Both the position numbers and the translations under genes were made by a program. Of a stretch of 64,000 bases of DNA, positions 1 to 8,569 are shown piece after piece (the first letter of the stretch is position 1; the number at the start of each line of letters is the position of its first letter). Origin of the DNA: Rhodobium gokarnense (GTDB lineage: Bacteria; Pseudomonadota; Alphaproteobacteria; Rhizobiales; Rhodobiaceae); contig NZ_JAOQNS010000001.1 in assembly GCF_025961475.1 (NCBI RefSeq), positions 248,001-312,000 of the forward strand. Direction: 5' to 3'. Below the pieces are notes generated by a model. It had not been told where the DNA came from and did not search any database. It was given only the letters and a program-made list of their open reading frames with translations.

Positions 1-447
1 CAGGGCGTCAACCTCCTCACCAGCCAGGAAATCTACGTCATGGACTGCTGGGAGCCGATGGTCTTCGTCGCCCGCGACAAGGGCGTCAACGTCAAATATG
101 CCTCGCCGAAGGAAGGCTACCTCCTGTGGGCGATGGCCGCCTATCTGGTCAACAACCCGGACCGCAGCGAGGAAGAAACCGACGCCGCCTACGCGCTGCT
201 CGATTTCATGCTCGGCCCCTGGTACGGCGCCAAGATCACCGGCATGCGCGGCTACATGACCAATCCGATGGCGGCGGAATATGCGGCCGCCCATCCGGAC
301 GAGTTCTCCAAGGAAGAGGCGGAGAAAATCGCGGCCATCGATGCCCGGGTGAAGGAAAAGTTCGCCTATGGCGGCACCTGGCAGAACCGCTGGCCGACCC
401 ATGTCGAGGCATACGAAGAGGAGTGGCAGCGCTTCAAGGCCGCATAG
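1..447 (+). CDS. ABC transporter substrate-binding protein, polyamine type (3' part)
   Basis: The reading frame is open from the first base, so the start and signal peptide lie outside the window; 148 residues are visible. They resemble the C-terminal lobe of PotD-like family 1 periplasmic binding proteins, with a final helix rich in Trp, Glu and Lys before the stop. Two PotB/PotC-type permeases follow on the same strand, which supports a role as the solute receptor of an ABC importer for a polyamine-like or other small cationic compound. The ATPase gene is not in the window and is probably upstream. The substrate cannot be told from this fragment. Confidence 0.8.
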   Translation, partial: QGVNLLTSQEIYVMDCWEPMVFVARDKGVNVKYASPKEGYLLWAMAAYLVNNPDRSEEETDAAYALLDFMLGPWYGAKITGMRGYMTNPMAAEYAAAHPDEFSKEEAEKIAAIDARVKEKFAYGGTWQNRWPTHVEAYEEEWQRFKAA

Positions 448-505
448 GCCCGGCTGCGTAACCTCCCATCCAGCATGCGGGCACGCCGATCTTGAGGACA
501 CCACG

Positions 506-1381
506 ATGAAAAGCATCCGTTTCGACGCTCTTCTTCGCGTCCTCGTGCTCGGCCTGCCGCTCCTTCTGGTGGCGATCCTGATCCTCGGCCCGCTGGGGAT
601 CATGGTCGCCGTCAGTTTCTGGAAGAAGACGGGATTTGCCATGGTCCCGGATTTTACATGGCATGCCTATGCGACGTTCCTCTCCGGGGTCCGGATCGAG
701 GTCTTCTGGCGCAGCCTCTGGGTGGCGGCCTCGTCCACCGTCCTGATGCTGCTGATCGCCTATCCGCTCGCCTATATCGTCGCCAAGAAGGTGCGGCCGA
801 CCTTGGTCGGGGTGACGCTGTTCCTGTTCTCCGTACCCTTCCTCGTCAACTTCATCATCCGCACCTTTTCCTGGTCGGACATCCTCGGCCGCAGCGGCTT
901 CGTCAACAGCGCGCTGATGGGGCTCGGCCTCACCGATGCGCCGCTCGACTGGTTGCTCTACAGCGATTTCGCGGTCTATCTGGGGCTCGTCACGGCCTAT
1001 ATGCCGTTCATGATCTTTCCGATCTGGCTGTCGCTGTCGGGCACCGACAAGCGCTACGAGCAGGCGAGCTGGGTGCTCGGCGAGGGCCGTCTGATGACCT
1101 TCTGGCGGGTGACGCTGCCGCTGTCGCTGCCGGGCGTCTTTGCCGCCGCCATCTTCGGCTTCGTCGGCGCCTTCGGCGAATTCGCCGTCTCCGTCATCCT
1201 CGGCGGCACCGGCTACCAGCTTCTCGGCAACTCCATCATCTCCTCGCTCAACGTCATCAACTATCCGCTGGCCTCGGCGATGTCGACGTTCTCCGTCGTC
1301 GTCATGCTGGCGCTGCTGGTGGCGTGGTTTTATTTCTTCGATTTGCGCCTCTTCCTCGGCAAGATCATGGGGCGCCGATGA
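506..1381 (+). CDS. ABC transporter permease, PotB-like
   Basis: A 291-residue inner-membrane protein with about six hydrophobic segments, the first at residues 10-37. The cytoplasmic EAA loop that contacts the ATPase is visible at about 185-209 (EQASWVLGEGR, then LPLSLPG). The ATG at 506 is chosen because it opens directly onto the first membrane segment; an in-frame upstream extension would read back into the preceding gene. It lies 58 bases after the binding-protein gene, and its stop overlaps the next permease start as ATGA. It forms half of the membrane channel of a polyamine-type importer. Confidence 0.88.
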   Translation: MKSIRFDALLRVLVLGLPLLLVAILILGPLGIMVAVSFWKKTGFAMVPDFTWHAYATFLSGVRIEVFWRSLWVAASSTVLMLLIAYPLAYIVAKKVRPTLVGVTLFLFSVPFLVNFIIRTFSWSDILGRSGFVNSALMGLGLTDAPLDWLLYSDFAVYLGLVTAYMPFMIFPIWLSLSGTDKRYEQASWVLGEGRLMTFWRVTLPLSLPGVFAAAIFGFVGAFGEFAVSVILGGTGYQLLGNSIISSLNVINYPLASAMSTFSVVVMLALLVAWFYFFDLRLFLGKIMGRR

Positions 1382-2169
1382 CGACGCCGGCACCGACATC
1401 CGCGCAGCGCGCCGCCAACGGCCTCGTCTGGGGCTTCGTCGCCCTGGTGCTCGTCTTCCTCTATGCGCCGATGGTGCCGCCGGTGCTGCGCTCGTTCGCC
1501 GGTGCCTCGGCGGAGACCGGCGGTCTGTTCGTCAGCTACCGGGCGATTTTTGAGGACCCGCTCCTCATCGGCGGCATCTGGAACACCGTCATGATCGGCG
1601 CCATCGTCGCCGTGGTTACGCCCGTTCTGGCACTGGCGATCGCCCAGGCGCTGCGCGAATGGCAGAAGCCGCGGCTGATCCTCGGCCTCGTGCTGTTGCC
1701 GCTGTTCGTTCCCGGCGTCAGCATGGGCGTTGCCATGGCCGTGTTCTTCAAGGTGCTCGGCGTCGAGCCGTCGCTGCTCACCATGAGCGTCGTCCAGATC
1801 CTCTGGGCGCTGCCGTTCGCGACGCTGGTCATCATGACGGTGATGGCGAGTTTCGAGCAGACCTATCTGGAGGCCGCCTATGTGCTCGGCTCCAACCGCT
1901 TCGCCGCGTTCTGGAAGGTGGAGCTGCCCTGCATCCGCCAGGGGCTGTTCGGGGCGGCGGCGTTCTCGCTGATCCTCTCCTTCAACGAGACCATCCGCAC
2001 CTCGATCGTCCAGGGCGGCCGCAATACCGTGCAGACCTATCTCTGGTCCCAATATCAGCAGGTGGGCCTCAGCCCGGCGCTCTATGCGCTGATGACCTTG
2101 CTGATTGTCGCAACGCTCGCTCTTATGGCAGGGATCGTCGTCATTACCCGACGGCGCCAACTCTCCTGA
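1378..2169 (+). CDS. ABC transporter permease, PotC-like
   Basis: A 263-residue membrane protein starting at the ATG that overlaps the previous stop by four bases, which implies translational coupling. It has about six membrane segments and an EAA loop (YLEAAYVLGSNRFAAFWKVE). It is the second, non-identical permease of the importer; PotB/PotC heterodimers are the family norm. A LysR gene starts four bases after its stop on the same strand, so regulator and transporter are probably cotranscribed. Confidence 0.88.
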   Translation: MTTPAPTSAQRAANGLVWGFVALVLVFLYAPMVPPVLRSFAGASAETGGLFVSYRAIFEDPLLIGGIWNTVMIGAIVAVVTPVLALAIAQALREWQKPRLILGLVLLPLFVPGVSMGVAMAVFFKVLGVEPSLLTMSVVQILWALPFATLVIMTVMASFEQTYLEAAYVLGSNRFAAFWKVELPCIRQGLFGAAAFSLILSFNETIRTSIVQGGRNTVQTYLWSQYQQVGLSPALYALMTLLIVATLALMAGIVVITRRRQLS

Positions 2170-2173
2170 GGCC

Positions 2174-3061
2174 ATGCGCTACCGACAGATCGAAGCCTTC
2201 CGCTATGTGATGGTGACCGGCACCACCACCGGTGCCGCCGACGCCATGGCGATCACCCAGCCGGCCGTCAGCCGCCTGATCGCGGACCTGGAGGCCGATC
2301 TCGGCTTTCGCCTGTTCAATCGGGTCAAGGGCCGGCTGGCGCCGACCACGGAGGCGCTGCGCTTCTACCAGGGCGTCGAGCAGTTCTATATGGGCCTCGA
2401 CCATGTGGAGCGGGTGGCCGAACAGATCCGCACCCAGCGGCCGGCCGACCTCAAGGTCTGCGCGACGCCGGCGCTCGCCACCTACATCTTTCCCGAAGCG
2501 GTCAAGCGGTTCCGGGTCGACCATCCGGAGGTCAGCCTCGTCATCGAGGGGTTCTCGTCCTCGGAGATCGTCACAAGGCTGCAGACGCACCTGTCGCATC
2601 TGGCGGTGACGCTCGCCTTCCCGGAGGTGACCGGCATCGTCCAGGAGCCGCTGATGGAGGCATCGCACGTCTGCGCCGTGCACGAATCCCATCGGTTAGC
2701 GCAGAAGGAGGTGGTGACGCCGGAGGATTTCATCGGCGAGGATGTGCTCCGGATCCTGCCGAGCGGCCTCGTCAACTGGAACCGGGTGGCGAAGATCCTC
2801 TCCGATGCCGGTGTCGACTACGAGCGCGGCATCGGCATCCAGAACTCCCACACCGGCTACGGCCTCGTCGCGGCGGGGCTGGCCATCGCGCTGATCGAGC
2901 CCTTCGCGGCGCCGACCTGGCTCAACAACGGCGTCGTCATCCGCCCGTTCGAGCCGAAGGTGACCTTCCAATACGTCATCGCCCACGCCCAGTCGCTGCA
3001 GCAGACCGACACCCAGCGCGCCTTCGCGGAAATCGTCCGGGACCTCTGCCAGGGACCTTGA
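2174..3061 (+). CDS. LysR-family transcriptional regulator
   Basis: A 295-residue LTTR. The N-terminal winged helix-turn-helix spans about residues 2-60 (motif AITQPAVSRLIADLEADLG), followed by a periplasmic-binding-protein-like effector domain. The start at 2174 directly precedes the conserved MRYRQIEAF opening. LTTRs usually lie divergent from their targets; here the gene is codirectional and four bases downstream of the permease gene, so it may be made from the transporter mRNA. The effector is probably the transported solute or a catabolite (inference). Confidence 0.88.
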   Translation: MRYRQIEAFRYVMVTGTTTGAADAMAITQPAVSRLIADLEADLGFRLFNRVKGRLAPTTEALRFYQGVEQFYMGLDHVERVAEQIRTQRPADLKVCATPALATYIFPEAVKRFRVDHPEVSLVIEGFSSSEIVTRLQTHLSHLAVTLAFPEVTGIVQEPLMEASHVCAVHESHRLAQKEVVTPEDFIGEDVLRILPSGLVNWNRVAKILSDAGVDYERGIGIQNSHTGYGLVAAGLAIALIEPFAAPTWLNNGVVIRPFEPKVTFQYVIAHAQSLQQTDTQRAFAEIVRDLCQGP

Positions 3062-3142
3062 GGGGCCGCTCTTAAGATCGGAGCCGGGAACGGGCGCGCG
3101 ACCGGTGCCACGCCGTCTCCCTGTTTTGCCCGGCCTCAGCCC

Positions 3143-3682
3143 TCACGCCACTTCGGCCACAGCCATCGTCAGACCGGCGGCGAAGGCGTTTTGGTTGAGG
3201 CGTTCGAGTTTGGCGGGGGTCATGGCGAGGATGCTGGCGAGGAGGGGCTCGGGCGGGCAGAGGCCGCTCAGGGCCGTCAGGGCGCCGAGGGCGACGATGT
3301 TGGTGACGCGCGGGTTGCCGAGGTTTCGGGCGGTCTCGGTGAAGGGGAGCCGGAGCGCGCGGAAGGGGCCTTCGGGGACGGTCGTGACCCGTTCGGCATC
3401 GACCAGGACCAGAGAATGGGCACCGAGGAGGCCATCCGAAGCCCGCGCCGCAGCATCGTCGAGGATCAGCAGGTAGTCGAGGCGCCTTGCCAACGGATAG
3501 TCGGCCTCGCCGTCGCTGACGACGAGGTCGGAGCGGCTGAGGCCGCCGCGCGAGACCGGCTCATAGGCGTTCGACTGGGCGACGGTGCGGCCGGCGCCGG
3601 CGAGCGCCGCCGCCATGATGCGGGCGGAGAGCAGGAGGCCCTGGCCGCCGCTGCCGCTGAAGCGGATTTCCGTCGTCGCCAT
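3143..3682 (-). CDS. 2-oxoacid:acceptor oxidoreductase, gamma subunit (KorC/PorG type)
   Basis: A 179-residue protein of the pyruvate/ketoisovalerate oxidoreductase catalytic gamma domain family, with the typical N-terminal nucleotide-binding-like motif SGSGGQG at residues 9-15. The ATG at 3682 shares one base with the stop of the beta-subunit gene (TGATG); a GTG one codon upstream is a weaker alternative. It is the last gene of a five-gene operon. With the alpha and beta subunits just upstream it should complete an enzyme that oxidatively decarboxylates a 2-oxoacid to acyl-CoA with ferredoxin as acceptor. The substrate is not determined. Confidence 0.85.
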   Translation of the reverse strand: MATTEIRFSGSGGQGLLLSARIMAAALAGAGRTVAQSNAYEPVSRGGLSRSDLVVSDGEADYPLARRLDYLLILDDAAARASDGLLGAHSLVLVDAERVTTVPEGPFRALRLPFTETARNLGNPRVTNIVALGALTALSGLCPPEPLLASILAMTPAKLERLNQNAFAAGLTMAVAEVA

Positions 3683-4527
3683 CACGCCTCCTCCTCGCCG
3701 CGCTGGCGGGCTGCCATCGCCCGGTAGGCGGCGCCGTATTCCGGCCGCTCGTTGCGGGCGATGACGCCGGTCTTCAGATGGTTCGGCCGGAACGGCACGT
3801 CGACCGTGTTGCGATAGGCGAAGGGGCGCATGGCGCTTTTCTTCGCCAGCATCATCTCCGGCGAGGCGCCGAGGTCGTTCTTGCGGCCGTAGATCTCCGT
3901 GCAGTCCGAGAGCACCTCCACGAAGGAGAAGCCCGGATGGGCGATAGCCTGGCGGATCAGGTCGCGGAGCGACAGCACCTGCGCCGTCACGTCCCGGCCG
4001 ACGAAGCCGGCCCCGGCAGCGGCAACGAGCGCGCAGGCATCGAAGGTCGGCTCGGTGTTGCCGGCCGGCGTCGTCGAGGTATAGCGCCCCTCAGAGGTGG
4101 TGGGCGAGACCTGACCGCCGGTCATGCCGTAAATCTCGTTGTTGAGCATCAGGCAGGTGATGTCGAGATTGCGCCGTGCGGCATGGATCAGGTGGTTGCC
4201 GCCGATGGCAAGGCAGTCGCCGTCGCCGGTGATGACGATGACGTGGAGGTCGGGGCGCGCGAGCTTCAGGCCGGTGGCGAAGGTCAGCGGCCGGCCGTGA
4301 GTGGTATGAAACGTGTTGGCGTCGATATAGGCGCTGAGCCGGCCGGAACAGCCGATGCCGGAGACGACCGCCAGCCTGTCCTTGTCGAGGCCGAGGTCGT
4401 GGATCGCCCACAGGAGGGCGCGGAGCGCGATGCCGTGGCCGCAGCCGGGGCAGAGGAAATGCGGCATCTGCTCCTGGCGGATCCAGGCGTTGATGTCGAA
4501 CGGGTCGGTTTTCAAAGGAGCGTTCAT
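3682..4527 (-). CDS. korB: 2-oxoacid:ferredoxin oxidoreductase, beta subunit (TPP-binding)
   Basis: A 281-residue thiamine-diphosphate-binding beta subunit. Motifs visible in order: CPGCGHG (26-32), GIGCSGR (57-63), GDGDCLAIGGNH (101-112; the GDG start of the TPP/Mg site) and NNEIYGMTGGQ (129-139). Length and motifs fit the KorB/VorB class. Its ATG overlaps the alpha-subunit stop by four bases, indicating coupled 1:1 translation. 2-Oxoglutarate is the default guess for Kor-type enzymes, but an aryl or branched-chain 2-oxoacid is equally possible given the IorA neighbour. Confidence 0.88.
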   Translation of the reverse strand: MNAPLKTDPFDINAWIRQEQMPHFLCPGCGHGIALRALLWAIHDLGLDKDRLAVVSGIGCSGRLSAYIDANTFHTTHGRPLTFATGLKLARPDLHVIVITGDGDCLAIGGNHLIHAARRNLDITCLMLNNEIYGMTGGQVSPTTSEGRYTSTTPAGNTEPTFDACALVAAAGAGFVGRDVTAQVLSLRDLIRQAIAHPGFSFVEVLSDCTEIYGRKNDLGASPEMMLAKKSAMRPFAYRNTVDVPFRPNHLKTGVIARNERPEYGAAYRAMAARQRGEEEA

Positions 4528-5666
4528 GCCAGCGCCTCCCTTGCGGCGTGGGCGATGTCGTCGGGCGAGATGGCCTGGCCATCGATGCGGTTGAGCGGGC
4601 GAGCCTCGGCCCTGCCGGCAAGCACGCGCTCCACCTCCAGCACCAGTTGCCCCTGGTTCATCTCCGGGACCAGCACGGTGCGGGCGCCCGATCTGGCGAG
4701 GACGTCGCGGAGCGCCTGTTCCGGGAACGGCCAGAGCGTCACCGGGCGGAAGAGGCCGGCCTTCAATCCCTCGGATCGGAGCTCGCGGATGGCGAGCCGG
4801 GCGGCGCGGGCCGAGATGCCGATGGCGACGATCAGGAGATCGGCGTCGTCCGCCTCAAGAACCTGCCAGCGCTCGATCTCCTCGCGGTGCAGTGTCAGCT
4901 TGTCGGTGGTGCGCCGCACGGCAGCGGCGGCCTCTGCGGGCACTTGCGTCGGGAAGCCGCCTGGCGCGTGGGTCAGCCCCGTGGTGTGGGCCCTGAACCC
5001 GTCGCCGGGCCGCGCCATCGGCGGGATGAGATCGTCGGTGACGGCATAGGGCAAAAAACCCTCGCGCGGGCCGTCGGCGAATTTGCGCCAGACCTCCGGG
5101 CCGTCGGGAATGGCGGCAAGGTCGACGGTCTCGGTCAGGTGGCCGATGATTTCGTCGAGGAGCACCACGACCGGGACCCGAAGCCTCTCCGACAGCGCCA
5201 CCGCGCGCATCGTCTCGGAGTACGCTTCGCTGACGGAAGCCGGCGCCAGCACGACGATGGCGTGGTCGCCATGGGTGCCCCAGCGCGCCTGCATGATGTC
5301 GCCCTGGGCCGGGCGCGTCGGCATGCCGGTCGAGGGCCCGCCGCGCATCACATTGACGATGACGCAGGGGATTTCCGCGCCCGAGGCATAGCCGAGGTTT
5401 TCCTGCTTCAGCGAAAAACCGGGGCCGGAGGTGGCGGTCATCGCCTTGACGCCGCCCATGGAGGCGCCGATCACCGCGCCCATGGAGGCGATCTCGTCCT
5501 CCATCTGGACGAAGGTGCCTCCGACCTTCGGCAGTTCGCGCGACATCACCTCGGCGACTTCGGAGGACGGCGTGATCGGGTAGCCGGCGAAGAACCGGCA
5601 GCCGGCGCGGATGGCGCCGAGCGCGCAGGCTTCGTTGCCTTCCAGGTTTCGGCGCAGCGCGGTCAT
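4524..5666 (-). CDS. korA: 2-oxoacid:ferredoxin oxidoreductase, alpha subunit
   Basis: A 380-residue alpha subunit with the pyrimidine-binding domain motif YPITPSSEVAE (about 29-39), the SGPGFSLKQEN segment and GPSTGMPTRPAQGD, all characteristic of KorA. The start at 5666 overlaps the stop of the preceding IorB-ferredoxin gene (ATGA). It pairs with the beta subunit directly downstream to form the catalytic core. No gamma domain is fused at its N-terminus, unlike many KorA proteins; gamma is supplied by the separate gene at the end of the operon or by the IorB-like subunit. Confidence 0.87.
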   Translation of the reverse strand: MTALRRNLEGNEACALGAIRAGCRFFAGYPITPSSEVAEVMSRELPKVGGTFVQMEDEIASMGAVIGASMGGVKAMTATSGPGFSLKQENLGYASGAEIPCVIVNVMRGGPSTGMPTRPAQGDIMQARWGTHGDHAIVVLAPASVSEAYSETMRAVALSERLRVPVVVLLDEIIGHLTETVDLAAIPDGPEVWRKFADGPREGFLPYAVTDDLIPPMARPGDGFRAHTTGLTHAPGGFPTQVPAEAAAAVRRTTDKLTLHREEIERWQVLEADDADLLIVAIGISARAARLAIRELRSEGLKAGLFRPVTLWPFPEQALRDVLARSGARTVLVPEMNQGQLVLEVERVLAGRAEARPLNRIDGQAISPDDIAHAAREALA

Positions 5667-6586
5667 TCGGCGGGCTCCGTGGCGGCTTTGGTCGTGGCGG
5701 GGGTATCGGCGACCGGCGTGTTGGTGACGGTGATCGCGAGGTCCGGGCAGAGCCAGGCGCAGAGCTGGCAGCCGGTGCAAAGATCCGGCAGCGCCAGCTC
5801 CGCCTTGAGCTGGCCGTTGAGCCGCAGGCAGCGTTCCGGGCAGATCTTCACGCAGATGTCGCAGCCCTTGCACCAGTCCGCGACGATCTCCACGACCGTC
5901 TCGACCTCGGGGTGGTGCACTTCGACATGCGCCTTATGGAGCCCGTCGGGCGTGACGTCGATGCGTTTCGGCGCGGCGCCGGCCCAGGCGCGACCCTCGG
6001 CGAACGCCTTGCGGTTGATCTCGACGGATTTCTCCGGAACGGTCGCGGAGATGACGTCGAGCCAGGCGTCCTCGGGGAAATCGAGCGCCGTGGACAGGGC
6101 GCCGAGGAGCACCGTGTTGGCGGCCTTGGCGTTGCCGAGATTGGCGGCCATCGTCGTTGCGTCCATCACATAGCCGGCGTGCACCTGCTCGATGATCTCC
6201 TCCGGCGCCTGGGGCGCATAGGCGGGTTCCGCGCCGCGCTTGCGGCTGAGGCAGGCAAAGGGCGGCACGATCTTCTGGCAGTCGGCGATGAAGGTGCCGG
6301 TGTCCGGCTTCAGGTGGCGTAGCCAGCGCAGGCCCTCGGCCCATTCCAGCGCGACCAGGATATCGACCTCGCCCTCGGGGATCGTCGGCGACCAGACCTT
6401 GGGGCCGAAGCGGACGTGGCTGAAGACGCCGCCGCCCCTCTTGGCCATGCCGTGGACCTCGCTCTGCTTCACGTCGTGGCCGTCGGCCTGGCAGAGCTGC
6501 GCCAGCACCTTTGAGACCATGATGACGCCCTGGCCGCCGACGCCGACGATCAGCACGTTCATGGTGCGGTTCGACTTCTCGCCCAT
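5663..6586 (-). CDS. IorB-like gamma subunit fused to a 2x[4Fe-4S] ferredoxin domain
   Basis: A 307-residue fusion. Residues 10-205 are an IorB-type gamma domain (VGVGGQG at 15-21; EVHGMAKRGGG around 43-53). Residues 235-285 carry two cluster-binding sets, C239/C242/C245/C249 and C270/C273/C276/C280, each ending in CP as in PorD/VorD delta subunits. A Thr/Ala-rich tail follows. The start at 6586 has AGGG six bases upstream; ATGs at 6592 and 6562 are alternatives. It lies just after iorA and overlaps korA. The delta-like domain probably carries electrons for one or both oxidoreductases encoded here. Confidence 0.85.
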   Translation of the reverse strand: MGEKSNRTMNVLIVGVGGQGVIMVSKVLAQLCQADGHDVKQSEVHGMAKRGGGVFSHVRFGPKVWSPTIPEGEVDILVALEWAEGLRWLRHLKPDTGTFIADCQKIVPPFACLSRKRGAEPAYAPQAPEEIIEQVHAGYVMDATTMAANLGNAKAANTVLLGALSTALDFPEDAWLDVISATVPEKSVEINRKAFAEGRAWAGAAPKRIDVTPDGLHKAHVEVHHPEVETVVEIVADWCKGCDICVKICPERCLRLNGQLKAELALPDLCTGCQLCAWLCPDLAITVTNTPVADTPATTKAATEPAE

Positions 6587-6594
6587 CGCCATCC

Positions 6595-8409
6595 CTAGTG
6601 CACCGGCCGGATCGAGTGGGAGGCGCAGAGCTGGGCGCAGAGGCTGCAGCCGATGCAGGCTTCCGCGTCGATCCGCACCTTGTGGCGGCCCTCGTGCCAT
6701 TCCTCCGACCAGGTCAGCGCCGGGCAGCCGAGGTTCATGCAGGCCTGGCAGGCGATGCAGCTTGCCTGATCGACCTCCAGCGCCGGGCCCTTGATCTTGA
6801 CCGGGTCGAGGACGCAAGGGCGGTCGGAAATCACCACTGAGACGCCCCTGTGGCTTGTGGCCTCGCGAAGCTGGCGGTGCATGGTCGCGACGTCGTAGCT
6901 GTCGACCTTTTCCACCCACTGGACACCGAGTGACTTGACGAGCTCGACGAAATCGACCCGCGGGGCCACGTCGCCGCGCAGGGTCTTTCCGGTGCCCGGA
7001 TGGTCCTGGCCGCCGGTCATTGCGGTGATGTGGTTGTCGAGGATGAAGACGGTGATGTCGGCGTTGTTGTAGACCGCATCGATCAGCGGCGGGATGCCGG
7101 AATGGAGGAACGTGGAATCGCCGATGGTGGCGACGATGGGCTTTTCCTCGCTGCCGGCCTTGGCCATGCCGACGGCGTTGGCGATGCTGGAGCCCATGGA
7201 AACGCAGGTGTCGATGGACTTGAGCGGTTCGACCACGGCAAGCGTGTAGCAGCCGATATCGCCGGCGACCCGGGCATCGAGCGCGCGCAGCACCATGAAG
7301 CAGGCCGCGTGCGGGCAGCCGGCGCAGAGCACCGGCGGGCGGATCATCGGCGCGAACTCGAACGGCGCGGCGTTGCTGCGCGGCGCCATCAGCCCGGCGG
7401 CGGCAAGCCCGTCATGGACGATCTCCGGCGAGAACTCGCCCTCGCGCGGAAAAAAGGTCTTGCCGTGGCAGGCGATCCCCATCGCCTTCAGCGCATCCTC
7501 GATCAGGGGTTCGAGTTCTTCGACGACGATGACCGTCTCAAGGCCATGGCAGAAATCCTGGATCAGCCGGTCCGGCAGCGGCCAGGTGACGCCGAGTTTC
7601 AGCACCGGCACGTCGGGCACGCATTCCTTGACGTAGGTATAGGCGATGCCGGAGGTGATGATGCCGACGCTGCCCTCGCCCGCCTCGATGCGGTTGAGGG
7701 GGCTCTCGGAAAGCATCTCCTTCAACCGCTTTTCCCGCTCCAGCACCACGCCATGCTGGCGCCTGGCATGGGCCGGGATCATGACGTTCTTTGCGGGGCG
7801 GTCCTTGAAGCCATGCCCCGGATGCGCCTCGCGGGGACCGACGGCGACGGCGCTTCGGGTGTGCGACAGGCGGGTGGTGGAGCGCACGAAGACGGGGGTA
7901 TCGAATGCCTCGGAAAGGTCGAAGGCGGCCTTGGTGAAGTCCAGCGCCTCCTGGCCGTCCGAGGGCTCCAGCACGGGCACCTGGGCAAAGCGCGCATAGA
8001 TGCGGCTGTCCTGCTCGTTCTGGGAGGAATGGATGCCGGGGTCGTCGCAGACCGCCACCACGAGCCCGCCATTGACCCCGATATAGGAGAACGACATCAG
8101 CGCATCGGCGGCAACGTTCAGCCCCACATGCTTCATGGCGGTAAAGGCGCGCACGCCGGCAAAGCTCGCGCCGATGGCGACGTCCATCGCCGTCTTCTCG
8201 TTGGTCGACCACTGGGCGTGGATGTCCTCGCGCGGATAGGTCGCAACGGATTCCAGGATCTCGGTGGAGGGCGTGCCGGGATAGGCGGCGGCGACCCGCA
8301 CGCCGGCCTCCCACACGCCGCGCGCGATGGCCTCGTTGCCGGTCAGCGGCCGGGCGGCACCCGCCGGCTTCGGGTCGGCGGCGCTCTCAGCCAGTGCAGC
8401 TTCGGTCAT
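6595..8409 (-). CDS. iorA: Indolepyruvate:ferredoxin oxidoreductase, alpha subunit
   Basis: A 604-residue protein with full IorA architecture: a pyrimidine domain with YPGTPSTE (43-50), a TPP domain with CAGCPH (362-367), GDIGCYT (383-389), GDST (430-433) and NHITAMTGGQ (459-468), and a C-terminal double [4Fe-4S] domain (C551, C554, C557, C562; C585, C588, C591, C595). The family converts aryl pyruvates such as indolepyruvate or phenylpyruvate to aryl-acetyl-CoA with ferredoxin reduction. It is the first gene of the operon. Residues 1-20 are Ala-rich and unconserved in appearance. Substrate assignment rests on family membership only. Confidence 0.92.
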   Translation of the reverse strand: MTEAALAESAADPKPAGAARPLTGNEAIARGVWEAGVRVAAAYPGTPSTEILESVATYPREDIHAQWSTNEKTAMDVAIGASFAGVRAFTAMKHVGLNVAADALMSFSYIGVNGGLVVAVCDDPGIHSSQNEQDSRIYARFAQVPVLEPSDGQEALDFTKAAFDLSEAFDTPVFVRSTTRLSHTRSAVAVGPREAHPGHGFKDRPAKNVMIPAHARRQHGVVLEREKRLKEMLSESPLNRIEAGEGSVGIITSGIAYTYVKECVPDVPVLKLGVTWPLPDRLIQDFCHGLETVIVVEELEPLIEDALKAMGIACHGKTFFPREGEFSPEIVHDGLAAAGLMAPRSNAAPFEFAPMIRPPVLCAGCPHAACFMVLRALDARVAGDIGCYTLAVVEPLKSIDTCVSMGSSIANAVGMAKAGSEEKPIVATIGDSTFLHSGIPPLIDAVYNNADITVFILDNHITAMTGGQDHPGTGKTLRGDVAPRVDFVELVKSLGVQWVEKVDSYDVATMHRQLREATSHRGVSVVISDRPCVLDPVKIKGPALEVDQASCIACQACMNLGCPALTWSEEWHEGRHKVRIDAEACIGCSLCAQLCASHSIRPVH

Positions 8410-8441
8410 TGTCTTTCCTGTTTCCCCCGCTTTTGAAAATA

Positions 8442-8482
8442 TTGTTACGCTTTCTACTATATGAATAGGAATTTTGTAACAA
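8442..8482. promoter_or_regulatory. Inverted repeat TTGTTAC/GTAACAA in divergent promoter
   Basis: Seven-base arms TTGTTAC (8442-8448) and GTAACAA (8476-8482) flank a 27-base AT-rich spacer. They lie between iorA (start 8409, minus) and the CIA30-like gene (start 8570, plus), in the only AT-rich stretch of the area. Two half-sites about three helical turns apart would suit a dimeric repressor or activator of the oxidoreductase operon. No regulator gene adjoins it, so the protein that binds is unknown. Confidence 0.4.
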
Positions 8483-8569
8483 AGCGCGGATTGACGCGCG
8501 TGTTGGTACCGATCCGGTGGGGGACGATGACCGTATGGGAGAGTGCGTCCGGCGTTTTCAGGAGGACCT

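Noticed and set aside
434-1399. A 321-codon minus-strand frame opposite the first permease gene
   Set aside because: Low-complexity Gln/Asp/Arg/Glu composition typical of the antisense of hydrophobic GC-rich genes; the plus-strand permease is clear.
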